From: Tanytarsus gracilentus
Taxonomy: Eukaryota; Arthropoda; Insecta; Diptera; Chironomidae
NCBI GenBank assembly: GCA_038502055.1
Contig: JAXRKN010000045.1
Location: 8,917,501 to 8,981,500 of the forward strand
Length of the DNA: 64,000 bases
Direction: 5' to 3'
A program made the translations under genes and the position numbers. Under the pieces are notes generated by a model. That model saw only the letters and a list, made by a program, of their open reading frames with translations. It searched no databases and was not told the origin of the DNA. Positions within the stretch are counted from its first letter, which is position 1; each line of letters begins with the position of its first letter. Positions 36,901 to 48,260 of this stretch are shown in pieces.

Positions 36901-39496
36901 TTTGATGAGTGTTTTATGGTGTGGAAAAAAAATATTGCAAATGATTTACGGGTGCCGGATTGAGATAGTTTTTATTTTCATCCTCCCGCATATTCACAAC
37001 AATGTGCTTTAACCATTAACCCGCTCGAGGGATGATGCTGTCGCTATGCGTATAAACACGAATAAAGAGCTGTGAAATGGTTAAAGAATGAGGTAGAAAA
37101 AGCTATTTGTTGTAATGGTCTCAGTATGTGCTTGCGAGTCTATTAAATGTGCTATGCTTCACCTGCGTCTCAACAACTTTTTCATCTACTTCACCCTTTC
37201 AACAACTCTCATGCAAACTTCAATAAAGCTGTGTGTGGATTCTCGCCGAAAAAAGTTGATCAGAAATTTTCACACTTGAGCATGAATATTGAATTTATCT
37301 TGAGTGCTTACACTCAGAGGTTTTTGGTTGGGAATTTTGATTAATTCTTGTTAAAAATTTAGATCTAGCTGAAATTTTAATAAAAACTGAATATTCTAAT
37401 AAAGTGACCTCCATGCGAATTTTTTTCAAATATAAATTTAAATTTTTTTCTCACACAACATGTCGCCATGACACATGAAACGATGAATAATTTCCATAGA
37501 CCTGAGTCATATACGAAACATGTTGCAAATCATGAGCAACACGTAACATGTGACTCTCTCGACCTACATTCTTTCAACTTTAAACCCTTCAAAGTTCACT
37601 TTTTCAAGCACAAAAAAAAATTAAATTTAAATTGAATTTACTCGAGAGAGAGAAAAGACTCATTTTCACAATGGAAATTAGGTTTGGGATGATAGAGTTT
37701 TTTTTTGCTTACCGCATGCGAAAATTTTTCTCATCGTTGCTTTATTCAAACATCGAGCCTATAGAGAGCTTGAGACACAAGAAAAAGTTCGAAATGAAAT
37801 TCATCATTTGAGTACACATTTAAAAAACCCAATTTGCATTAAAATCTAATTTTCTTTCTTGCTCCTCTTTGTTTCCAATATACTTATCTACTCGCTCTAA
37901 CATTATTCATATCGACTTGGCAAAAAAAGACCTATTTATTGGGAAGATTTCGGAGGGTTTGATTATAAATTAGTTTATCATAAAAGTGAGAGATGAAAAC
38001 AAAATTCTCTTTCAGCATGACAAAACTCACAAACATCCCACTAAGAGCTATCGAGCGGAGACGAAAGGCATTAAAAACAATATTGGGAATTTTCTTTCCC
38101 CATGTGAAGAGGTAGGAAGGAAAAAAAGGGATTGAGTGGAGCTAAAAAACTATTTACAGTCAGAAAAAGGCACCTGAATTTCAATCATTTCCATGCTGTT
38201 GATCAGAGCGGAACAGACGAAGAAGAAAATTCTTTATAAGCCTCACATTATGACTTTTCTATCATCTTCGAAGCATTTTCCACAAAATTGGTTAGACGTG
38301 GGAGGTTTTATTTCTCTCTATATTGTCAGTATCTTGGAAGGAAGTTTGAGGTATTGCATATTTACATGGTGGTTTGAAAGGAAATTTCTCATTACTTCGA
38401 GGAATCACAAAATGTCGAGCTGTTGTCAGTTTCATACTTTAAAGCTTTTTCTCAAATAATTAATTTGCAAAATAAATTTCACGAAAATTCCATATGAAAA
38501 TTCTCTAGCAATTCATAAAAACAGTTCTGACAATTTGGGTCAAGGGTGCTCTCAAGACATAACATAAAAATATGAGAGCTTTAATTCCAAACTCAAGAGC
38601 AATTCTCAAGGAAAATTCTCCAAAGGAAATAAAAAATTGAGAGCGAGCAGGAAAGAAACATCTTCATGTGTGTTAACGATGGCAATTTTTCCACTCAAGC
38701 TCATAAAGATTTTTCTTCTTCCTTTAGTTTCCTTCCGGTTGTGAGTTTGTGTGTGTGTGTCGGGTTATGATGGTGCAAAAGATCATAAAAATTATGCTTT
38801 AATGTCTTTCGCCTTTGCACCTCACACGTTCCTTCCGATGGTCCAACACGAAAAAAAATGAATGAAAAGAACCTCCGACAACACCTTATAAATTATTTGA
38901 GAAAAAATGTTTTTAATTTATGAGGAATGAGGTGATAAAAGCGCAAAAAAATTAAAAATTATTAAACTTTAAATTTAATTTAAATTTTAAATTTAATTTA
39001 AATTTTAAATTATTTTTTTAAAATTTTAAAGCAAAATTTAAATTATAAAAATTTTCAACATTTTTTTTAACCTACTTTGTGAAACATTTTTTGAAAAATT
39101 GCTGAACACGAAAATTTTCTCGAAATAAAAAGAAGAAAAATTACTTTAAAAGCGAAAAGAATGACAGAGTGCGAGATCACGACGAAAGGTCATTGTTTCA
39201 CATCTTCATTAATATTAATTTTTTCCATCGCAACTTTCTCTTCCTTCATCATCATTCTCAGCTCGGGATTATTAAATTAACCAAAAAGACAGGAGAGAGT
39301 AAGTACGATGAAAGCTCCCTAGAGAGTGCATGCAACAAGTGATTTATCGCGCTTGATTGTTCAATAACGATCTAGGACGTTCCCATGTGAATCATCGATC
39401 AAACTCATTCAGGAGAAAGTTTTTTTCTTCCAATCGCGCAGTTTTACAAATGAGTGCTGAGCCATCGAGAAGTGCTTTCTTTAGTTGCGTGAAAAA
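33990..39496. other. Intergenic region between the Ig gene and iav
   Basis: No coding sequence is recognisable. It is AT-rich, with short low-complexity patches and a small tandem repeat at 38968-39012. The last few hundred bases must contain the iav promoter. I found no clear TATA box, and only a half-site resembling an RFX X-box (GTTCCC at 39379). Confidence 0.5.
38968..39012. repeat. 18 bp tandem repeat TTTAAATTTAATTTAAAT, 2.5 units
   Basis: Units at 38968-38985 and 38986-39003 are identical, followed by half a unit. The unit is A/T only and largely self-complementary. Confidence 0.8.
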
Positions 39497-42400
39497 ATGA
39501 AATTTAATTTATTTAATTGTAAGCCATTTAGGAAGAAAAAACATGTGGTTCAAGGTGGTGCTATATTGGATGAAGTCATCTCGCAGTCGTGTTCGCCATC
39601 AAACAAATTTCTGCTCTATAAACTCGCCAATTATAAATTAGGTGAGTGAATTTTTTTCGTGATTGTTACGCAATCAAAATTTTGTGAAATTATTTAGATA
39701 CAAATTTGGTTTAAAAGCTTTTAAATTAAAAAAGCTCTAAAAAGCTTCAATAAAATTTTAATTTATTTGCATTACAATTTCAATTAAGCGTCGTATGACA
39801 ATCAAAAATTATTCAAATCATCAGTAATCTTAGATTTTCTAATTCAAGCTAAAAGTGGCTTTAAAAATAATTAAATAAATACAAAAAATGTTCATTCACA
39901 TTGAATTTATGTTAATTAAATTTTTATCACGTAGCTCTCCCGAAAATCACACTCACACTGCGCTAATTCTATCCCATTTAACTTTCTGAATTATGCATAC
40001 CTAAAATGCTTAAAATTCCCCTCACTAGCAAATTAAAATATTTTTTTGCTCTCTTCCGCAGGCGGCGATTTAATCGATGCATTTAATATTGGAGGACAAT
40101 ATGCAGTAGAAGAATTAATTCGTGACCAATTCGGCGTGTTTATGTACAAAGGAGGTAAAGGTCAAATAATAAATCGTGCCGAATATCTTCGATGGAAGTA
40201 TATGGAAAATGCCGAGGTTTCGATACCAATTGAGGCCTCACTCTCGTCGCACGATCCACTTGGCAAGTGGAATGACCACAAAGCGTGCTGGCAGATGCAG
40301 TATCGTGGAGCTTTAGGCGAGAGTTTATTGCACGTCCTCATCATATGCGATACCAAAGTTCACACCAAGTGAGAGAGAATATTAACCTTGACCGCAGAAC
40401 AGGCAAAAAGCGAAGTAGCAAACATAAAAATGAGCAATCATATCGATTTTATGCCTGCTAACATTCCGAATGCCGATTGCATACAAAAAAGGGTTGACAT
40501 GTCGAATAATTTGTTTTTTAAAACAAATTATCGAAACAGAGTGTAACACCCTCGCTTGTATGCACTCAAAAGCTTTAACGATTTTTTTCCGACAGACTCG
40601 CACGTTTACTGACTCGAGTTTTTCCGGAATTGGCAATCGATGTGATGGAAGGCGAAGAATATTTGGGCGCGAGTGCTCTTCACCTCGCCATCGCATATTC
40701 CAACAACGAGCTCGTTAATGACTTGATAGATGCCGGCGCTGATATTCATCAACGTGCCATCGGACGCTTTTTTTTACCGCGTGATCAGCAAGGCAACATA
40801 CCCGTAAAGAACACCGACTACGAGGGACTCGCGTATTTTGGCGAATTTCCATTGGCGTGGGCAGCTTGTGTTAATAATGAGGGTGTTTATAATCTGCTGT
40901 AAGTCGTCATTAATAATTAAAACTTTAAAAGTTGTTGGGGGACAATTTTGGTGCAGCTGAGAGAAAAAGTTTTAAATTTTCTTTTAATGTGTCGATGATT
41001 ATTTATTAAAGTCGATAAAAAATCTCCCATAAAAACCAATTCAGCACTTTCTAAAGCACCCCATCGCAAATAAAAATTTAAATAATCCCAAAAGCTCACT
41101 CGATATCCACAGCATGCTGCCCCGTTCCTCTCGACTAATTTTCATTCACCAAAATATTTAAATTTTTTTTCTCTATTAATCCCAAGCAATATTTTTTATT
41201 TCCTTTTATTACTCTACAAGGTTGGAAGTTGGAGCGAATCCAGATGCGCAGGTAAAACACCAAAATTCCTGTAAAATTTATATTCAATTTTCATTCTCGC
41301 GTTCGCTTTTCGGTAGGACTCATTCGGGAATATGATTCTACACATGGTTGTCGTTAACGATAAATTGGAAATGTTTGGTTACGCTTTGAGGTAGGGTTGA
41401 TTATGCTATTTTTATGTTTTTCCATTCACACAGTTGGTTGTAAAACATTTTTTGCTCCTCGTGCCGAAGAAAAATAATTTTTTACTCCCTATAGACATCC
41501 GAAACTGCCAGCGAAGAATGGCGTTGTCAATAAATCCGGTCTTTCGCCTCTCACTCTCGCATGTAAGCTCGGACGCAGCGAAGTGTTTCGTGAGATGTTG
41601 GAATTGAGTTGTCGTGAATTCTGGCGTTACTCGAACATCACTTGTTCCGCATATCCGCTCAATGCTTTAGACACCATACAGCCTGACGGAAGTACAAGTA
41701 AGAGAATTCAGTTCAAGGGGTGAACACTCTGTTATAAAAAAGCAAAATTTATATTTTAAATTCATCAACCAAGAGTGTCGCACCCTTTAGAAAAAATTAT
41801 TCTATCAAAGACATAAAAGTAACAGAGCGTAATCAAATCATAAGGTTGAATGTGTTTGTGATCAAACCAACTTTTCTTCTTCTCTCCTTTAATCAACTTA
41901 AACTTTCTTCTTTTCTCAAGTTGAAAGTTCTCCATTGAAAATAATTTAATATCATCATCATCCTCGTGTTTGCTGCGTGATGTCACAGCAGTGAGCTTTC
42001 TTTAAAGCTTGACGCTCCCCAGATGGTGAAACGTAATCGCATTGAGCTTAATAGTGATTAAAAGTGACAATTGGACAAGTTTTGAGGGAACAAGAAGAAA
42101 AATAGGCCATTAATGTCCTTAAATATCAGTCTTGACATTAAAATGTCATTATCTAATGTCTAGTGAAATGGCATTGAGACGACATAAAAAGTAAAGAAAG
42201 ATATATTATCTCTCGGTGCTGCTGGAGAGAGAGGATCTAGAACGGGATTTAAAGCGAGGAAATTGCTTCTTCTTCTGTCGCATGTCTCTTTTGTTTTTGG
42301 TCCCTTTTGTATCATCATTAGATTTTCTAACTGTTTGGGTGGGGAAATGTGATGAAAAATGACTCGAATCGCAATTTTCACGAAAATGAAATTAAATATA

Positions 42401-45400
42401 TTTTTTTAAATATTTTGATGAATTGTTTAATTTGAAGAAAGTGCTTTTAAAATTGATACTTTTTAAAACAGATGATCGACATAATGATTTAAATAAATAT
42501 GAATCGATGAGACTTAACATGTGCTCAAAATTTCCTTACGAAAATTATTGATAAAAAATTCAAATCCTAAAGAAAAATCAATCATTTGGTTCAAAATTAA
42601 AAAAAGGTACAAAAAAATCTTAAATTCCTTCATCTCAGTAAACCAACTCCTACACGCAAATAAAAATCTCAGCTTTCAGTCCTTTTCCATTTCTCTCACT
42701 GGGTTCTCAAATTTACAGAATTATTTTTGTTTAGTGAACTTTTACCTATGCATAGGATCGTCATATTACCATCTAAAGAAGAAGAAAAAACTTTTCCTTT
42801 CTCAAACAAATATCAAGAGAAGCGACAAGCATCATAAAAAGGAGAGGATGATGATGATATTAAGGGAGCACTCTGGCATATTGATTACAAATTGAAATTC
42901 CAAACAACAAAAAAAACTTCTCCTTTCTCATGTCACTTTTATAGATTGGAATGCAGCGCTGATTTTAATTTTAAATGGAACTAAAGCGGAGCATTTGGAT
43001 ATGCTGGATGGTGGAATAATTGAACGTTTGTTGGAGGAGAAATGGAAGACATTTGCACAGCAGCAGTTCCTTAAGCGTCTTCTCATCCTCTTCGTTCATC
43101 TCTTTTTTATGTCAATTTCCGTCTATACTCGTCCATCGCGGACAAAGACAAAAGACGATGGCGACACTGCTGACAGTGAGAGTGGATTAGTATCCGAAGC
43201 GTTGACGATGAATGATGAGGGCTTAGATTTTCAAACTGTTGTTCGATACATATGCGAATGTGCGACGATTGCTGGCGTCGTTAGTTTTGTGGTTTTCCAG
43301 CAGGGCGATGAGCTTCGAAATCAAGGCCTAAAGTCATTTCTCAAGCAATTAAAGCAAGCACCGCCGAAGGCAATTTTTCTCGTCTCAAATCTCCTCATTT
43401 TGTCCTGCATACCGTGTCGCATATTGGGCAATATTGAAATGGAGGAAAAACTGCTCGCGTTCGCCGTCCCCGGCAGTTGGTTCTTATTGATGTTCTTCGC
43501 CGGGTGAGTAATTAGGGCGTGGGTCGTAGACTTGCATAAATCATGTCACACGCAATTTATTTTTAAATTTTGCGCACTCCCGAGTTGAGAATTGTGGACA
43601 TTTAACAAATGCCTCGCTACAATCTAAATTAAATGTGACTTGATTTATGCAAGAACCCTTTTTTTTGTGTCGCTTGAACATACACACTCTCGGGTAAAAT
43701 TTTCATCCGTAATAATTTTACTCTTTTTAAGCCTCAGTTGAGAGGAAATTTTTGTGTTTGTTTTAAACTTCCAAATGAGTTCATTAAAGTCGAGCGATGA
43801 TGACTTTATGAATATATTTGTGAATTATATTATTAAAATGTTTCAAAACCCACACGTGGGTGTTTCCGTGTAACCCACTTGTAACAGATCAGTATTGGCT
43901 TCCCCTTTGGCTTCCCCTTCTGGCCTCCAAAATGGCTTCCCAAAATGGCTTCCCAAAATGGCTTCCCAAAAATGGCTTCCCAAAATGGCTTCCCCAAATG
44001 GCTTCGCAAAATGGCTTCCCAAAATTGCTTCCCAAATTGGCTTCCCAAAATGGCTTCCCACTGTGTTTCGACTGTGTTTCATTTTCCATTGTGTTTTATT
44101 TTCCATTGTGTTTCATTTTCCACTGTGTTCCATTTTCCATTGTGTTCCATTTTCCATTGTGTTCCATTTTCCATTGTTTTCATTTTCCATTTGTTTCATT
44201 TTCCATTTTTTCATTTTACATTTTGTTTCATTTTCCACTGTGTTCCATTTTCCATTTTGTTTCATTTTACATTGTGTTTCATTTTCAATTGTTTATCATT
44301 TTCCGTTGTGTTCCATTTTAAATTGTGTTCCATTTTCCATTGTGTTTCATTTTCCATTGTGTTCCATTTTCCATTGCGTTCCGTTTTCAGATCCATGCCA
44401 ATCGATTCCTGGTCAAATTCCGAGTTCAACGAGGTACATGAAGCCATACTTTTAAAAAATGGACATTAGGGGCACTACTGGCCGGCCGTGATGGACATTG
44501 GTGGCACTCTTGGATGGCCATGATAGACATTCCTCAAATATCATCAATGCCTTTCGATTCCTGATACAAATACGAGTTCAACGACATACATGAAGCCATA
44601 TAACAGGAAATTTGTATGAAAAATGGCATTTAGGGCTGTCCATGGCACGACCTGTGGTCATGACCCTCATAATTCCTAAAATGGCCGAATCTAAATTCAT
44701 AGACCTACCATTTGGCGAAAACTAGAAGTCTCTAGCTATCTCAGGAGCCGAGATCTCGATGGAACAGACAGACAGACGGACGGACAGACGGACGGACGGA
44801 AATAGGCGCATATAAGTGTTACACCACTTCGTGGGTTACACTAAAAATAATTTTACTTTTACACCTACAAGTTATCAACTCATATTCTCCAATGTTTTGT
44901 TAAAATGTAAATTATTAAAGTGCAAAATTTAAAAAAATCAAATTTTAAAAAACTTCACCCTCAAAAGATTTAAATTTAAAAAACCGTTAAAATTAAATTA
45001 ATCATCACATTTTCAATTTTTCAAGCTTTGTATAGACAGAAAAATATATCAAAATTGTAATTTTGTCCCCTTCATTCACTCATTTCTAACTAATTTATTT
45101 ATCTACTTTTTCTTTTCACTCCACCAACCCTCATTTTCAGTGCGATTCGTTTAACAGGTAATGTCACGTTATAATAGCCTATAGAGAGAGAAAAAAGTAT
45201 AACTGATTATTATCTTTCCATTGATAGGACCATTCGTCACGATGATATATTCGGTAAAGCCCTTATAGCCTGATTATACATGCACGTCAAACCTATAATC
45301 TTATTGAATATGTTTTTATACTCTCCACATATACACACAGATGATTACCGGTGACATGTTTACATTCTCCATCATTTATATCATCGTGCTATTTGGATTT

Positions 45401-48260
45401 TCGCAAGCTTATTTCTTTCTCTATAAGGGATATGCGGCCGTCGAGGACACACCGTATTATTCGTATATGAGCACATGGATGGGTTTATTTCAGACGACAC
45501 TCGGTGATTACGACGTAAGTATTTGATAAGTCGATTGGAAAAGTTACGTCAGACGAATTGAAATTATTTATATTCGCATACAAATGTTTTCACAGCACAA
45601 AATTATAAATGACCTCAATTCTTCCACTAAATGTCACAAATTGCCCTCAAATTACGCATGAATCGTCTTTAATATCCTAATTGACATTCCAAATTACCTT
45701 AATGATTCTAAGCGAGTCACATAGCCACTAAAAAATTCCTTCACCTTCCGAGAAAATCAACGCAACTAATGACATCTTGTTGATTCCTTTACGTTTCAGT
45801 ACGCTCAACTGAACGAGGTATCGTATCCGAATCTAGCCAAGACGGTTTTCATTATCTTCATGATTTTCGTGCCGATCTTATTGCTCAACATGTTGATTGC
45901 CATGATGGGTAGGTTCACAGCTAATTTTTGGTGTCGATGTTCAATGAGAAAGGAAAATTATCTAAATGGTATTCGATTATAGGCAACACTTATGCATACG
46001 TCATTGAGCAATCGGAAAAGGAATTCATGAAGCAATGGGCGAAAATTGTTGTCACATTGGAGCGTGCCGTGCCGCAAGCAGACGCACAGAAATATCTCGA
46101 AGAATATTCGATTGGACTTGGACCGAGTGACGACCCGCGTTACGAGCAGCGAGGTGTAATGGTGATTAAGACGAAGAGCAAAACGCGAGCTAAGCAACGT
46201 AAAGGAGCTGTCAGTAACTGGAAATGGGTGCTAAAAGTAACACTCGGTGAACTCACAAAGCGAAGCATGACGGGCGAGGAAATGAGACGAATGATGTGGG
46301 GTCGCGCTTCCATAACAAGTCCAAAAAAGGTTTCTAAAAAGTAAGTCAGCCATTTGTTAATGTCGCGAGCACACAACTTAATTAATCATATGCTAATCAA
46401 TTTTCATCACTCTCATAATCTCGCATGTTTAGAAAGAAGCGTGTCGATGACGATGATCCGTTTGGCTTAACTGCCGCCCTCGATCAAATGGCATTTGCAC
46501 AGGATATCGTCATGATTGATACGGACCTTCAAAAAGGAACTACCACGACAGTTGTTGAAATGACTACAAGTAAACCCGCGGAAACATTTGATATAGCGCA
46601 AGCACTGCCCGATTACGATACAGCCACGGAACAAGCAGTCACGCAACAACCGCCAACGATTTCAAATAAAGTTCCTACACCGCCGCCATCCACAACCACA
46701 TCGCGAGCTCCAACTGCTACAACAACGCCCGCGAAAGCAGTCATTCCTGAAAAAACGTTCAACGATCCACTCCGTGACCTGATACTCTTATCTGAAGTCA
46801 TTTTGATTGATGACGAAGAGCTGTATTTGCGGAACGTAAAGTCACTCGCTGAAGATAGCTCATGTCTTGACTACGTGCTTGAAGTTCGGAGCACAGACAG
46901 CTACAATCAGCTTCAGCAGCGGAAACAAGACCTAATTAAGTCCACACAGATAGAGCAAAATATTGCGATCTTTCAAAATCCTAAGGAAATCATTGACCCG
47001 GTTAAGGAAGCGGAATTTCTAAAGACACTCGAAGAACTCGAGGATACTGATGACAGTGATGCGGTTGAGAAGCCAGTTCTGGGCAAAATATCGCTTGTAC
47101 GTCGAGCGAAGTCAGCTGCAACTCGTACATCTTCGAATAAGAAGGAGAGTGACGAAAATCCATTATTTAATGTGGCATGGGAAGACATTGAGGTGAGTGA
47201 TGGCAGGGCGAAATGTTAATTTATCATAAGGCATAATCGTACAATGGCAAGTAATCATGAAAATGGTGGAATGAGGATGCACTTTAAAGTGAAAAGATAC
47301 AAGGTGTGATCGGTAGTTTAAAATGATATAATTACTTTGATAATTATTTTTGAATAAAAAAATTACGTTATAAAAATTTACGGTTTTTTCATGTAAATTT
47401 TATAACGTACTATTAAAATTCAAAAATAACGAATCTAAATATTAAGCTGGAAAAATTTGATTTTATCGATCTCAACTTGTATCACCTCTCCAACAAAGCC
47501 ATCAGCATCAAATGTATAGTTGAAATTAATGCCTTGCATAGAGTCTATGGTTTAATTCATAAATTCTCCCCCTCCCCTAAAAAATATTCTTTCAAAAACT
47601 CCGACATACGATACGAAACAAGCATGGCGATGAAAACAGCATAATTAATTGGATATATGACGGTGAACGACTAAAGACGGGCGACGATGATGATGAAATC
47701 GTGACTGTGGAGGACGTAAAGCGCAAAATGGAAATGTTTCACTTAAACCGGTAAGTGACATGTTTAAAAATGCTTTGCTTGTTTTGCCTCTTCTCTCTCC
47801 TAAAAATTGACATCATTATTATGGCCATCATTTCTTCTCTCTCATCGTCTATGCTGTATATGCTTTTTATGCGGTGTGTATGCAAAATGTAGAAAAAGCT
47901 CTGCCGATAGCGAGTCAACATCCGAATACTCGAGATCAAAGAAGAAGTCCAAGCGTGGATATCGTGCGGGAAAAAATAACAAGTAAAATAATTTTCAATT
48001 TCAAATGTGTCACAATCATCATCGTTCGTTGCAGAGTATCGCCAGAAGAGTCTCAGAGTGAGGGTGCTGGAACGTCAAAACAACGAAGAGGTAAATCTGC
48101 ACCTCAAACGAGTGCAGGTACAGAAGTCATATCACGTCATATTATGGGAAAGATAGAACAAGATGGGGGAGTCATGTCTCCACCTGATCCACTTGAGCCT
48201 TGGAGTACGCGTGACATCAAAAGCATCAACAACATCCTTGACACATCTGATCGAGAATAA
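39497..48260 (+). CDS. iav: TRPV channel Inactive (Iav)
   Basis: Exons: 39497-39641, 40062-40368, 40596-40898, 41221-41251, 41317-41390, 41495-41697, 42945-43503, 45141-45157, 45228-45253, 45341-45514, 45800-45908, 45983-46340, 46433-47192, 47623-47750, 47893-47982, 48035-48260; phases agree and give 1169 aa. The N-terminal part (about 110-340) has ankyrin repeats (ASALHLAIAY, FGNMILHMVV, SGLSPLTLA). Six membrane segments run from about 395 to 645, with pore loop TTLGDYD and S6 ending LLNMLIAMMGNTY. Next comes a conserved basic stretch with KSKTRAKQRKGAVSNWK, then a tail of about 400 residues ending near PWSTRDIKSINNILD. In flies Iav pairs with Nanchung in chordotonal cilia for hearing and proprioception. 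The long tail favours Iav over the shorter Nanchung. The exon 1 start is the only in-frame ATG seen before the donor. Confidence 0.9.
41715..41787. repeat. Foldback repeat in iav intron 6
   Basis: AAGGGGTGAACACTCT (41715-41730) pairs with AGAGTGTCGCACCCTT (41772-41787) with about three mismatches, around an A/T core of about 40 bp. It starts 18 bases after the exon 6 donor. Confidence 0.65.
43895..44060 (+). repeat. 13 bp minisatellite GGCTTCCCAAAAT
   Basis: About a dozen units of 13-14 bp, with GGCTTCCC constant and AAAAT or CAAAT variable. Relative to the flanking element it runs opposite to the GGGGAAGCC array of copy 1. Confidence 0.85.
44066..44385 (+). repeat. 17 bp minisatellite CATTTTCCATTGTGTTC
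   Basis: About 18 units, more degenerate than in copy 1, with some units shortened to 14-16 bp near 44175-44220. Same orientation as in copy 1. Confidence 0.85.
47296..47483. repeat. Nested foldback in iav intron 13
   Basis: Three nested inverted repeats share nearly one centre: GATACAAGGTGTGATCG (47296-47312) with CGATCTCAACTTGTATC (47467-47483), TTATTTTTGAAT (47344-47355) with ATTCAAAAATAA (47418-47429, perfect), and TACGTTATAAAAATTTAC (47364-47381) with GTAAATTTTATAACGTA (47393-47409, one base gap). It occupies nearly half of a 430 bp intron. It could be a small transposon or a structured intronic RNA. Confidence 0.8.

Larger units (their letters stand above)
43835..44848 (+). mobile_element. 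Interspersed non-autonomous element, copy 2, in iav intron 7
   Basis: Same ends and order as 2559-3490: hairpin CCCACACGTGGG, GTAACCCAC (43870-43878), a GGCTTCCCAAAAT array (43895-44060), the 17 bp CATTTTCCATTGTGTTC array (about 44066-44385), a unique module present twice in part (44403-44450 and 44555-44603), a GACAGACGGACG repeat (44764-44800), the 3' hairpin CCACTTCGTGG (44824-44834) and inverted GTGGGTTAC (44831-44839). It has no coding capacity. It lies wholly inside an intron, so iav coding is untouched. The open frames over it come from the repeat units. Confidence 0.75.

Noticed and set aside
39379..39393. Possible RFX X-box upstream of iav (GTTCCCATGTGAATC)
   Set aside because: Only the left half-site fits. 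The right half does not match the consensus with any allowed spacing.
42521..42895. 124-codon frame just before iav exon 7
   Set aside because: It lies wholly in iav intron 6. The frame that continues the channel begins only after the acceptor at 42944.
43833..44469. Open frames up to 186 codons on both strands inside iav intron 7
   Set aside because: They come from the 13 bp and 17 bp tandem arrays of the interspersed element and have no start context or family features.
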